From NCBI GenBank assembly GCA_947359465.1, contig OX375872.1, positions 6,577,741-6,641,740 on the forward strand: a DNA stretch of 64,000 nucleotides, read 5' to 3'. This DNA comes from Metellina segmentata. Lineage: Eukaryota > Arthropoda > Arachnida > Araneae > Tetragnathidae. Below are positions 22,217 to 32,661 of the stretch, one piece after another (the first letter of the stretch is position 1; each line of letters begins with the position of its first letter). The notes under the pieces were generated by a model, which searched no databases, had not been told where the DNA came from, and worked only from the letters and a program-made list of their open reading frames with translations. The position numbers and the translations under genes are program-made.

Positions 22217-22876
22217 ACAAAGGACCAGCCTTGTTGGGCTTGAGCCTGTAGCTGGTCGTCAATATTTGTATTTGTATTTGTATTAGATGTGTGAATATTT
22301 CAAGACGGGCAGTCTCTGTGCTATGGAAACAGTATCAGAACTTTGGAACTGTTGTAAGTAGGCCCGTACAAGGTCAGACATATAACAACTAGAAATGCGA
22401 CATCGATGCCGATGTTTTTAAAAAACCATCGATGTATTTAAAACATCGATGTATTGGAGTCGATGTTTTTGTAACATCGATGTTTATACCTGTCAATGTT
22501 TCATTTTTAAATGAAAAAAGTACCGTTATAAAAATTTAAAAAAATAACCAAGTAGCATAATTTTCATAATCAGCAAATTGAACATACTTTTAGACCAAAG
22601 TGGCCAAGGGTGTAGGGTCTGAAAAGTAGGGTTGCGACATCCATGTCGATGTTTTCAAAACATTGATGTTTTATAAAAAAAAAAACATCGATGTGTTGGA
22701 GCCAATGCCGCATCACTAGTTGCGAAGTCAGTTTTAAGAAATGGGAGAAAAAGTTTAAACAGACTGAATTTTAAAAACATCGATGATTTTGGGAAGATGT
22801 ATTATCAAGATGTAGAAGATGTACGCATCAATAGTTGGTAAACCATTTTTAAGAAATGGGGAAAAAAGTTTAAATA

Positions 22877-24203
22877 CACTCATTGCCATAAAAATTTGAG
22901 CACCAAGAAATAATTATGGGATCATAACGAAACTTGGTGTGAAGGTACATGTCGGCCAGATATGCAAATGATTAGAAATGCAGCGTGATTGCGCAATTCC
23001 ACTAGAGGGCGTTGAACTTCGTTCTCCTTGGAGTATAAAACAGGTAAGCAGAGCTTGTTTGAGTGTACTTAATCTTTTGCAAAGGAAACGCTGATGTAGA
23101 CATGCCGTTACGCCGCCATCGAAGACAATATGAGCAGCTGTCAGAGTTCGAGAGGGGAAGAATCATAGGGATGAAGGAAGCTGGGTGGTCAGCTCGGCGA
23201 GTAGCTCGTTAAGTAGGCCTTTCTGATTTTACTGTGAGGAGGTGTTGGGACCAGTGGATAGAAGAGACATCATTTACACGGCGACCAGGCTCAGGACGCC
23301 CTCGACAGACCAGTCATCGAGAAGACCGTCACATCATACGAAACGCACGCGTAGAGCCAACTGCCTTATTGGCCGCTAGCCAGACACAGGCAGCACCTTT
23401 ACTACGGGCCCCTGTATCTTCCCGAACCATCGCAAGGCGCCTGGCTGAAAGACATCTGGTATCGCGGCGCCCATTACGTGTGCTGCCAATGACACCCACC
23501 CACCGACGCCTCCGTTTGGAGTAGTGTCGCGCACGAATTGGAATGGAACCAGGTCGTCTTCAGCGACGAATCTAGATTCAATTTGAGCAGTGATGACAAT
23601 CGTATTCGTGTGAGGAGGCCCCGTGAGAACGCCTCAATCCTGCCTTCGCTTTACAGCGACACACCGCTCCCTTAGCTGGTGTGATGGTATGGGGTGCCAT
23701 TGCTTACGATACACGCTCACCCTTAATATTGATCCATGGCACAATGACAGCCCAGCGGTACGAACATGACATTTTTCAGCCACACACAGCAAGGGTGTCA
23801 CAAGACTGCCTCCGCCACATTACCACTCTTCCCTGGCCTGCTCGATCCCCAGATATGTCACCAATCGAGCATATCTTTGATCATTTGGGACGGCGAGTTG
23901 GACACCCTACGAGTTTGGTCGAACTAGAGACGCGTTTACAGCAACTGTGGAACGAGGTGTCTTAGGACATCATACGGAACTTGTATCCCTCAATACCCGC
24001 TCGTATCGCATCGTCTTTCGCGCTAGAGGGGGTCCAACAGAATACTAAAACTTCCGTTCATTTGTACTTTTTTCTGCAATAAATGATCCTTTTTCTTTGA
24101 TTTTCTTATCACTTACTTATATCATAGTAGTACTTACATGTGTAAAATTTCGTTTTATTTTGACGACTTTTTCTTGGTGCGCAAATTTTTATGGCTATGA
24201 GTG
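22877..24203 (+). mobile_element. Tc1-like transposon with both termini (1327 bp)
   Basis: Termini CACTCATTGCCATAAAAAT and the inverted ...ATTTTTATGGCTATGAGTG, extending about 35 bases, flanked by TA on both sides (22875-22876, 24204-24205). Insertion target is the CATCGATG-rich hAT element. The size is normal for Tc1. Confidence 0.92.
23102..24058 (+). pseudogene. Tc1-like transposase, stops and deletion
   Basis: Starts with an ATG at 23102; the N-terminal helix-turn-helix contains EQLSEFERGRIIGMKEAGW. Stops occur in frame at 23210 (TAA) and 23522 (TAG). The catalytic domain has MVWGAIAYDTRSPL and PWPARSPDMSPIEHIFDHLG (catalytic E). The block with the second catalytic aspartate is deleted: sequence passes from HDIFQ directly to PHTARV at about 23772. 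It could not work as a transposase. Close relative of the copies at 1-291 and 36092-37498. Confidence 0.88.
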
Positions 24204-24871
24204 TACAACTGCATTTTGAAAACATCGATAGTTTGGGGGTGGTGTATTATCAACTTCGTTGTTTTAATTTTGAGCATCGATGTTTTGCTGTTGATGTCGC
24301 ATCATTAGGTGCTAAACCAGTTTGAAGAAATGGGGAAAAATGTTTAAATACGCTTTATTTTAAAATCATCGATGGTTTGGGGGCGATGCATTGTCAACAT
24401 CGATGTTTTTCTGTTGATGTTGCTTCACTTGGTGCTAAACAAGTTTTAAGAAATGGGAAAAAAAATGTTTAAATACACTGAATTTTAAAAACATCGATGG
24501 TTTTGGGACGATGTATTATCAACTTCGATGTTTTAATTTTGAACATCAAAGTTTCAAAACCTCGATGTTTTGCTGTCGCATCCCTAATAACAACTGCTTC
24601 TCCAGATCGATATATGGCTACATTGTAACAGGAAATCTACTGCTGGGTAGTTAAGTTCAGAGCTTGCAGTCGCCACGGAAACTGTTCTGACTGGAATATC
24701 ACTTTCGGAGCACCCGCTGCAATGCAGCTCATCTCCACATCATAAAAAGAATTAATTAAAATAAAGACTATTATATAAGGGTGGGTTTATTTAAATAAAA
24801 AGTAAATCAAGGGTGCAGAAAAACAAAAGCTAAAAGAACCGTAGACACTCAGGCCGTAAAACGAGAAGGAA

Positions 24872-24894
24872 GGTCACCCTCCCATCTACTGACC
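24872..24894 (-). other. Conserved hairpin in Jockey 3' UTR, copy 1
   Basis: On the minus strand: GGTCA, a 13-base loop containing GATGGGAGGG, TGACC. The same stem with a similar loop occurs at 32232-32258. A likely role is recognition of the 3' end by the element's RT (inference). Confidence 0.55.
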
Positions 24895-25161
24895 GCGACC
24901 ATGAGTGCTTAGGTTTTTGGTCCAGTTTGACTCGGGGACTAATCCCCTGGACTGCTATCCGCTCGCACAGAAGAGCGTTAGCTTGAAAGAAAAGGAAAGG
25001 ATTAATTACGCTTAAGTAGAGAAATTACCGTTTAAAATTTAACTTTAAGAAGTGATAAATTAGTGATCCAGTCGAGTCTTCAAAAGCCCTTTGCTGCTGG
25101 TGTACAGAATTAGCAAAGAAAGGGAATTAAAAAGGGGGGGGAAAGCTAATATGGTACAAAG

Positions 25162-26252
25162 TTATATAAAATTTGCTGGATCCAAACGAAAGACTCCACA
25201 TCGGCGCTTCGGCCTTTGAGGAAAGGTGTTAAATTCCTTATGCAAGATTGCACGAGGCCTTTTTTGGGAGCCGATGTTGGTAGCATTGTACGGTCTAAGA
25301 GACTGAAGAGCTTCGTTTGGAACCTGTGGAATTTTGAGGAAAAATTTGGAAGAGAGTTGCTGCAAATGTTCAGCGACGGGTTTAATATTTAGGTCCGAAT
25401 GTATAACTTCGTTGCGGACATAAAACGGAGCATCCACGATCATTCGCAAAACTTTGTTTTGGAATGTCTGCAGTTTCTTGAGATTAGTGGAATTAGTTGA
25501 TCCCCAGATTTGTGAGCCATATGTGAGTGTGGGTCTGATTATGGATTTGTATAAAAGTAGTTTGTTTGTGAGGGATAGTCTGCTCTTGCGAGAAATGAGT
25601 GAGTAGAGTTGGGATCTGGCTATATTTCCCTTACGGATGGAATGCTTGACGTGGTCGTTCCAAAGCATCTTTGGGTCTAAAATGAGACCAAGGTATTTGT
25701 AATTTCGGACCCAATACACATGAGTGCCAAAAAGAGAGATGGGGGGATTGGAAGGTAATCTGGATTGCCAAGGTCGATGTTAAATCCGTAATAAAACTTG
25801 AAATATCTCCGAGAAAACATCATACAAGCGCACTTCGAAGCGTTAACTTTAATGCGCCAATCAGAGAGCCAGAGCTGTAGGTCTGGTACGTACTTTCTCA
25901 TTCGTCCAAGGATATGATGGATGTTGTTCGATTGAAAGAGAACAGCTGTATCGTCGGCATAAATGGCCAGATCTGTATGCTGGTTTTTCGGCATGTCATT
26001 GACAAATAAGTTAAAAAGACCCAGAAGGGATCCCTGGGGAACTCCGGCACAGATGGGGCGGTGGGTGGACAAACTGTCTCCGTTGACACAGAAAGAACGA
26101 TTGCTTAAGTAATCGTAAATAATTGAGATAAAATGGGCCGAGAATCCAAGTCGCATGAGCTTGGTTATAAGTCCGTCGTGCCAGACTCTGTCGAAAGCCT
26201 TGACAACATCTAGAAATAACACACCAGTGTGTTGTTTGGAAACTTCTATCAC
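25162..26252 (-). pseudogene. Jockey LINE reverse transcriptase, frameshifted
   Basis: The upstream half (26252-25677) has VLFLDVVKAFDRVWHDGL, CAGVPQGS and YADDTAVLF. A frame change near 25700 leads to the downstream half (25719-25162) with YKYLGLILD, SIIRPTLTYGSQIWGS and a Jockey-type C-terminus ending FRLDPANFI. The two frames overlap by about 40 bases, so one small indel breaks the gene. Confidence 0.87.
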
Positions 26253-26336
26253 GGCAAACTGTATACAGAAGGCTTAATGAAAAAGGCCTTTATGTCAGAA
26301 AGCCAATGTTAACTCATTCATATTTGTCTAATAATA

Positions 26337-27031
26337 CACTCACTGCCAAAAGTTAAGTACGGAGAAAAATGTTAATTTCCAGAAGCCAATCTGAATTTGA
26401 GAGGCTGCAATTTGCTGCAGAGGTAGATGGAAGTATGCAAATGTGTTATGTAACAGCCAATCACGGTTTGTGTTGAGAAATATGAAAAAAAAAAAAGGCA
26501 ATCGTATAAGAAGCCAGCATTGTGAATGGTTAGAGAAGTTGCATGTAAGTGCTGTAAAAAGTGTTTAGAACTTTCGTACGATTAGTTTTCAAGACAGACG
26601 TGTTTCTATGGCTTCCTGAAGACGAATGGCAGATAGTGAGCGCTGGCGTTCTGTGGCACGCCTTGAAGCAGGGTTATGAATCACTGATGTTGCTCTTTTC
26701 TTTGGCGTTCATCATTCTGTCATTTCACGATTATCGAAGCAATTCCAAACAAGCCAAACAGTTGTCCGGAGACATGTGGCTCGCTGTCCAAAGGTTACGA
26801 CCCCCGCGGAAGATCAATATATTGCTGTTGTAGCAACGCACTGATTATGCATGGCTGTGCCAAAGGGCAATTCTTTCCGCAGAAAATGAAGCTGTCAATG
26901 TCATCAAAAAACAACACTTGCAAGAATTGCCAGGTCAAATTAACAAATCTATCGACATTAGGCGTGACGCAGAGAGGCCGTAAACTACACGACAGAGTTT
27001 CCAAACTGTGTCTTTTTAAAATAACTCTTAT
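26337..27031 (+). pseudogene. Tc1-like transposon fragment with 5' terminus
   Basis: Begins CACTCACTGCCAAAAGTTA after TA (26335-26336), a Tc1-type terminus. Downstream, decayed transposase sequence is split over frames: SEDEWQIVSAGVLWHALKQG, a SVISRLWKQF-like helix-turn-helix segment and a PAEDQYIAVVATR-like block. Stops occur in all frames. Right-hand part missing; another inverted-repeat element starts at 27032. Confidence 0.7.
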
Positions 27032-28168
27032 TACAGTCAGTATCGGTTATATGGTCAGCTCAGTGGACCAGAAAAATCAAACCATATAAGTGGAGTGACC
27101 ATATATGTGGAACAATACTACACTATTTAAGTATGGCAGGATTATATTCACCTATCATAATATAGTGCTCAGAAACAAATAATTAAAAACCTTAAGAACA
27201 TTTAAAAAATTAATTCGCGAAGCAAAAACTACAGAAAGAAATATGCAATATTTATTTAGTGAAATTTATTAGCTTACATTACCAATTTAAGTACAGTACG
27301 CATACGTACGTGCATCTATATTCAATGCACTTATCTCTACTATTATAAATGGAAGTGTTTGTTTTTCTGTTTTTTGTTATTACAGTCCTGATCCTACGGC
27401 ACTAACAATAATGGGATTTGGCACATAGGCAGTCCAAAATTTTTGCCATTTTCGGGTCGCAGCGAATTTTAAAATTCAATCTAGAACATTTTAAATGAAT
27501 TTAATAGAATTTAATCAGTATTGTTTTCTTTGAAATGGCAAAAGCATAAAAGATCGTAGATTCTTAATTTTTTTTTCCGTTTTCGTTTTTATTTTGAGCA
27601 GAGGAACAATTTGTTAGCAGACTAAAAACACAAATAAAATTTTTTTTAACATAAATGAACGTTCTTATTCGTCACGTGTAATACAAATGAAACAAAATTT
27701 TCCTTTACTCTTTTCGTCTCAATTTCAACGTATTTTTCAAACAGGGAGAGATAACTACAACCAATAAACAGACAGATGTACACCTGTTGTGCTTGGGGAG
27801 GAAGAGAATTGAGGGGGTGGGTAACGCCGACGATGATTCAAAGCAAAAGAGAAATGGAGGGCAGTAAAGGCGTAAATTCAGGTCCTCTCCGGGGTCGCAA
27901 AGACTTTTTTTTTTCTGGTTATTACCTGTGTTGCTGCCCGCCTCAAGACATGTTATAACAATTACTATTTTTGAAAAAAAAAAACGATAACATTATTGAA
28001 AAGATAAAAAAACTGACCATATAACCGATAACCAGGAAAATAAAATTACTATACAAGCTGTGCGCTTTAACACAATGTTCCCTATTAAGTTAGACGGGAA
28101 TATACAAAACTGACTATATAAGCGGGGTGACCTTCTAGAGGGTGACCATATAGCCGGTACTGACTGTA
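27032..28168. mobile_element. DNA transposon with subterminal repeats, enclosing a Helitron-like piece
   Basis: Termini TACAGTCAGTATCGGTTATA and, inverted, ...GCCGGTACTGACTGTA. Inside each end are further inverted motifs (ATATAAG(C/T)GG(G/A)GTGACC and CCATATA). No clear target duplication. A family-1 Helitron-like 5' end starts inside at 27334. No transposase frame recognised; a 60-codon frame at 27776 has no recognisable motif. Confidence 0.6.
27334..27760 (+). mobile_element. Helitron-like family 1, 5' part
   Basis: Begins TCTCTACTATTATAAATGG and follows the 37854-38532 copy through TTTGGCACATAGGCAGT and GGGTCGCAGCGAATTTTAAA, and probably up to AATTTCAACGTATTT near 27725. The 3' CTAG end is not found nearby. 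Confidence 0.6.
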
Positions 28169-29090
28169 TTTTGTTTTCTATTAATCTTTTATAAATTTCA
28201 GCAATATTTATTTTTAAACCATTTTTATCAATTCAGTTTATTTTGGTTTCTATTAATCTTTTTTTTTTTAATTTCAGTAATATTTCTTTTTTATCAATTT
28301 CAAGATAACTTATTTTCTTATTGTTTGTGCTCTATTAATCTTTTTTTAAATTTCGGTAATCTTTTGTTACTGTTGATGTCTTTTTAAAACCATTGTTATA
28401 AATTGTTTCCAATTTTAATCTCTTTTAAATTTCAGGAATATTTCTTTATAATCCATATTTCCAATATGTTTTAAGCCACCATCAATATTTTATATACATT
28501 GTTATTGCCACTGTCAAATTTATCCAAAGCCACCCGTATCATGTCGGGTGTTAAATTTGCCACACTCAAGACTTAATCCAATATCTGAAGCCACCATCAA
28601 GATTTTACATACAATGTTATTGCCACTGTCAAATCTGTCCAAAGCCACCCGTGTCATGTCGGGTGGTAAATTTGCCACCATCCAAAGCCAGTCAAGATTA
28701 AATCCAATGTCTGTTTGAAGCCACCCCCCATTTTCTCAACTGCCTTCTTCAAAAACTTAAACTCTAAATTTTTAGAAAATAGAAAATTGTTAGGCATTGC
28801 AGTAAAATGTGTAAAAGATGCATAGGTATAAGATGCATTTTAGACATAATACAAGAATAAACAGAAATTCTACATTTTTTTTTCGCCCAGTCGTAGTCTT
28901 TCGCTGCGGAATGTTAAGTCTTCTGTACCTCGGTTGTAACCTTCGCATCGGTTGACCTCGGAAAGAAGCAAGTAGATTTTAACCGATAATCAATTCTAGC
29001 GTGTTTTGTCAAATGGGAATACGTTGTAAAAATTTCAACGTATTTGAAATCTGCGGAAAATTTAAATTGGTAATTTTTAATTAACTTCAT
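28169..29090. repeat. AT-rich stretch with tandem repeats
   Basis: 28170-28460 is T-rich with repeated TTCTATTAATCTTTTTTT/AATTTCAG(T/C)AATATTT motifs. A longer tandem unit starts AAGCCACC at 28473, 28588 and 28718 (periods 115 and 130), each containing GCCACCCGTRTCATGTCGGG, a near palindrome. 29000-29060 contains the TTTCAACG...GAAATCTGCGG block shared by family-1 Helitron-like elements. No genes. Confidence 0.75.
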
Positions 29091-29133
29091 ACTACAGGAA
29101 CATAACGTGCTATTGACGACCGACCGGAATCAA

Positions 29134-29427
29134 TCACTTGCCATCAATTTGTCTTCTGATTTCTTCCTTTTTCTTAATCACGTATTCTTTTCGTAACTCA
29201 GACCCAAGAACGAGCGTCATTATTCCTTCTATATTCGCCAGATAGTGTGTTTTATAGTGTCTATTAAGATCATGTCTTCTGTTATGTGAAAGAGTACTTT
29301 CACAAACAATGCAAAACGGTTTTTCTGATGGACTTGCTATAAATACCAGTTCATTTTCCCACTGCTCATTGAATTCACGCTTACTCTCACTTTCTGCGCT
29401 TCTTTTGCTCATTTTCTTTCGCACTAA
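29134..29427 (-). pseudogene. hAT transposase N-terminus (ZBED/GTF2IRD2-like)
   Basis: From the ATG near 29410 (MSKRSAESESKREFNEQ) the frame continues into a zinc-finger-like CIVCESTLSHNRRHDLNRHYKTHH-type segment (C-x2-C...H) and stops being related at about 29134. Longer counts from an upstream ATG at 29484 include 5' UTR. It lacks the catalytic domain. Where the other copy has a stop, this copy has Q (NEQWEN). Confidence 0.8.
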
Positions 29428-29840
29428 GAAGGCTGTATATATTGAACTGTGAGCACTCGGGTGTTGACAATAAAGTTGTTGCATACTTCCTGTGAGTGTT
29501 TATAATACTATTTCCTGTGAGTGTTTATATTACTATTTTCTGTGTTTACATTACTGCTGAATTAATTTTGTCTGATACACGTACAATCCTTGTCTGACGC
29601 AATGCATTGAGCCGATTGCCTGTCTCTACGCTGATCATATCGTTCTTATGCTTGTCTGTTGCTATGTATATTTATAATTTTTAACTGTCTTGTTGAACTT
29701 TAGAGTGCACTTTTATTTCTACGTTACAAGGCATAACAGAAAATGGATTCAGTTATGGCACTTACTACAAAAAAAAATAGTAGGCGCAAGAATGCAATGC
29801 GCCACTTGTAATCTTCCAATGCGCCACAGGTTGGCCACCA
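29134..29840 (-). mobile_element. hAT element 5' fragment (minus), relative of 58410-60814
   Basis: The reverse complement starts at a hAT-type terminus (CAGTGGTGGCCAACCTGTGG, end at about 29840) and runs through the 5' UTR and first 100 codons of the element at 58410-60814. It is cut at about 29134. There is no second terminus. Confidence 0.85.
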
Positions 29841-30365
29841 CTGTACTAGAGCAACGCAACAGGCTATTTATGACGGTACGGGATCGATCCCTAAAGAGAA
29901 AGATCATAGGTGATTGGTAATTTTTTTATTAACGTTGTACTACAGCAGTGGTTCCCACACTTAGTATGTCCATGGACCTCTTCTTGTAGCAAAAACCTGA
30001 CCATGAATCCCCAAGTTTTTTTTTTTTCTAATGGCAAGGCAGCGTACTATTTCCTGATAACGGAATAAAGCTACATTTTAAATATTCGATTGAATATTCG
30101 TATATTATCTGCATTTTTTTCTTGGTCTCACATACTGTTATTAGTAAAAAAAGACAAAAATTTAAGATATAAGAAAATAAAACAATTTATTTCTTTTCTC
30201 AGGACGTAAAAATCGCTACCAATTTATATTAATTTTCATAATAATGAAAATGGGACACAATTATTTTACTTTAATTTAAACCTTTTGCGGACTCCCCGAC
30301 GTCGTCCATGCACCCCAAATTAATTTTAATTCGCCACAGACCCCTTCAGCGATATCACGGACCCG
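29841..30365. mobile_element. hAT-like MITE piece between repeat copies
   Basis: 29948 begins CAGTGGTTCCCACACTTAG, a hAT-type terminus followed by GTCCATGGACCTC. A GCCACAGACCCCTTCAGCG segment occurs near 30330. A matching right terminus was not found. Flanking 29841-29900 (TACTAGAGCAACGC...GGGATCGATCCCTAAAG) recurs at 30372-30430, so both sides hold copies of one repeat. Confidence 0.5.
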
Positions 30366-30690
30366 TACTAGTACTAGAGCAACAAAAAGTGCTATTTACA
30401 ACCGTCCGGGATCAATCCCCTAAGGGAAAATATACGAGGACAACAACGCGTAATTTTGAACCACGGTCATATGACAAGATAACACCTGAGATAGCAACCC
30501 ACATTGCAAGATATTGTGACGTCACACAGATTGGATCTCTTCGCAATTCGAATTTGGCCGCATTTCCCAATGACGAGGCCATCACGGTGTTGGTTTGCGA
30601 ATGAAACCAAATGGGAATCGGTGGTTGGCGACCGTTCACAATGGTCACAACCTAACCCACAAAGTACAGCACGGGCAACGCATTGGCTAG
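30366..30690 (+). mobile_element. Helitron-like 3' end
   Basis: Ends GCACGGGCAACGCATTGGCTAG with T following, nearly the same as the family-1 end at 38513-38532 (GGGCACGGGCAACGCAGTG then ACTAG). Upstream it holds TGGTTTGCGAATGAAACCAAA, similar to the GGTTTGCGAAGCAAACCAAA of family 2. The 5' part is not contiguous. Confidence 0.55.
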
Positions 30691-31133
30691 TTAGTTTATA
30701 AACAGGAATTCAGGAAACGTTAATTGGATTTTGTACATTATTTTTATCAGTGTTTGAAAAAGTAAATTCTTATATTTTGTTTTGGTTGAATTCGAACTTA
30801 CCTTTTCGAATAAGATTTTATAATTCATTTTCATCATTCGAAAATATAATTGTAAGAATTCTAGAAATGTTGTATGTGCATATTTGAGTTACAGAAAAAA
30901 TGTATACATTTGTCATTTTTTCGAGCAATTAGTATTTCTTTTTATTTAAAGAAAATGGTGTTTTTTAAATTTTTGTGTGAATATTTTATGCAATTTTATT
31001 TCATATGGTATGATTATTGATTGACATCTTGAAATATTTTAATACATAATAATTATCAAAGTGCATTTTCATACATGCTATTTATTGATTAAACAATTAA
31101 GAAATGAACCTCTCGATTATTGCTTTTCACGTA
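30691..31133. other. AT-rich interval, nothing recognised
   Basis: Low-complexity, AT-rich sequence without a coding region, repeat or RNA gene that I can support. Confidence 0.5.
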
Positions 31134-31639
31134 TCTCTATATTAAAAAAAATTACCACCGCCGCAGTAGCAGGATTGAAAACTTGATTTTTCCGCTCGAC
31201 TATTACGGCCGTATTCACAAGTCCGAGTTAACTCGAGAATCAACGATAATCCGCGAGTTATCGAAAAAACCGTATTCACAAGTCCTGATCCGTGGTTTAA
31301 ACTGCCGGTTCTGTGTTACATTTTGATCCTCCGAAATCGGCGAGTTAACTCGCGAGTAAGAGTTACGCATGCGCAGTACTACCTTTTTCCGAAGGATGTT
31401 CTGCAAAAAACAAAATGGATGACACATTTCATTCTATGCTAATGGTGGCTTCACACCAACGGCGACAGTGACAAAAACAGCCGTCTCTTCGCTTTGCGCA
31501 TGCGTATTACAAACAAATTTTGTTTCTCCCGGTTCGTCTCTGTCGCTGCACTTTCAAGTCTTGAGGAAGTTCAACTTTTGCCAATCAGAATAAAGCCTAA
31601 TCCGGTTTCGGTTGATGTTTTTCACCCAGCAAGTTAAAA

Positions 31640-32420
31640 ATTAATAATATCGAAATCCCATGGGCTCAGGAAGCTAAATACCTAGGTATTATCCTAGACA
31701 GAAGACTCACATGGAATCAAAACACAAAAAACGTTATCCATAAATTCCGAGACGTAAAACGTTAACTTTTCAACCTAATTGCTCGGAATTCGCCAATGAC
31801 TATTGAAAACAAAATACTCGTGTACCTAAGCTATCTCAAACCAGTAATCACATACGCATGCCAAATTTGGGGATCTACTAATAACAAAACTATAAATTCA
31901 CTTGAAATCCTTCAAACTTATACACACCGAACCATCTCCAAAGCAAGATGGTTCCAACGAAAAACAGAAATTATAAGACACGTTCTTAAAATTACCTCCC
32001 TTAAAACCCCTATCGCTAAACTTTTAAAAATAAACCACGATATTTAATGCAGATAGCTGATTAAAATCTAACCACTCTTTGAAGAGACATTATAAAGTCG
32101 CTCTCAGCACTATTTTTTCCTTGCCAAAAAACAACTAGTTTTTAACTATTCAATTTGTATCAGCAATAAGCTTGAACAGTCTACACAGCAACGTCCCAAA
32201 TATGGGTCATTATTTTTAAGCACCTCCGGTCGTGGTCAGTACTTGGGAGGGTGACCACACAAGCTCCCGCGACCGGCAATCTGTTTACTGATGCAATACT
32301 ACTTTTTAAACTTTTATTACCACTTCATAGCTACTTATTTAATTCCAAACAACTTATTTTATTTCTACTATTTTTTTAATTTTGGGCATTCCATTTTAGA
32401 ATTAAGTAACTCCACCAAAA
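31640..32420 (+). pseudogene. Jockey LINE RT C-terminus and 3' UTR fragment
   Basis: Frames from 31640 give EAKYLGIILDRRLTWNQ, a stop at about 31762, then (31796-32047) a LVYLSYLKPVITYACQIWGS segment, the C-terminal RT region of Jockey. The 3' UTR follows with the GTGGTCAGTACTTGGGAGG hairpin at 32232-32258. Heavily 5' truncated and mutated. Confidence 0.78.
32232..32258 (+). other. Conserved hairpin in Jockey 3' UTR, copy 2
   Basis: A perfect 7-bp stem GTGGTCA/TGACCAC with a 13-base loop (GTACTTGGGAGGG). AGTACTTGG followed by a G-rich loop resembles the 5S rRNA region around its internal promoter. The stem GGTCA/TGACC is shared with 24872-24894. Confidence 0.6.
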
Positions 32421-32661
32421 TTGTTCTACCGGAGATAAAGGCCGCTAAGCTCGTCTAACAAGAATAAAAGGAGTTTTATTAAAGGCGGAGAGACGTGATC
32501 TGTCTGCCATCTTGCAGAATCAGAAATAAATGTTTTGCTTTCGAAAAAGAAAGTTATGCGCATGCGCAAAGAAATTGCTGTCGCTGCTGGTGTGAAGGCT
32601 CTTTTAGCAGCAACAGAGACAAGCGACAAAATGTTGCCTGTCTCTGTTGCTGTCGCCGTTA

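Larger units (their letters stand above)
18120..22283 (+). mobile_element. CR1-type LINE, nearly full length
   Basis: Order: 5' UTR with short repeats, ORF1 (zinc finger plus esterase), ORF2 (endonuclease plus RT), a 3' UTR of about 70 bases, and a (TATTTG)n hexamer tail (22261-22281). An esterase-type ORF1 with a Cys-rich N-terminus and a simple-repeat 3' end are characteristic of CR1/L2-type LINEs. The 5' boundary lies in the GC-rich 18110-18180 stretch and is approximate. Only one disabling change was seen (ORF2 stop at 20243). Confidence 0.85.
22390..24586. mobile_element. Non-autonomous hAT element with CATCGATG-rich repeats
   Basis: Termini TAGAAATGCGACATCGATG and ...TGTCGCATCCCTA are imperfect inverted repeats, flanked by the exact 8-bp duplication ATAACAAC (22382-22389, 24587-24594). 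The interior consists of diverged repeats containing CATCGATG and AAGAAATGGG(G/A)AAAAA; an additional terminus-like TAGGGTTGCGACATC lies at 22628. No transposase. A Tc1 is inserted at 22877-24203, leaving about 870 bp of hAT sequence. It sits inside the old Tc1 copy. Confidence 0.88.
17900..24750 (+). mobile_element. Old Tc1-like copy interrupted by a CR1 LINE and a hAT element
   Basis: Three separated pieces read in order as one Tc1-type transposase N-terminal half. 17986-18110 has the first helix-turn-helix (WRIIRHLEAGQSFMEA). 22283-22381 has the second (SRRAVSVLWKQYQNFGTVV). 24595-24745 continues with a SPDRYMATL-like block and a decayed stretch. The CR1 LINE lies in the first gap; the hAT element, with a perfect 8-bp duplication, lies in the second. 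No termini or catalytic residues were found. Confidence 0.65.
24750..26260 (-). mobile_element. Jockey-clade LINE, 5' truncated (minus strand)
   Basis: The RT-coding part is at 25162-26252 on the minus strand, followed toward lower coordinates by a 3' UTR of about 400 bases. The 3' UTR carries a segment (24872-24910) shared with the other Jockey fragment at 31640-32420. The start of the element (endonuclease, ORF1) is missing. The 3' end is not sharply defined; no poly(A) was recognised. Confidence 0.75.

Noticed and set aside
27032..28168. Target duplication for the TACAGTCAG-ended element
   Set aside because: Flanking bases do not match at any plausible length, so the superfamily was left open.
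32232..32258. A genuine 5S rRNA gene
   Set aside because: Only about 20 bases resemble 5S, and they lie in a Jockey 3' UTR repeated elsewhere; the rest of 5S is absent.
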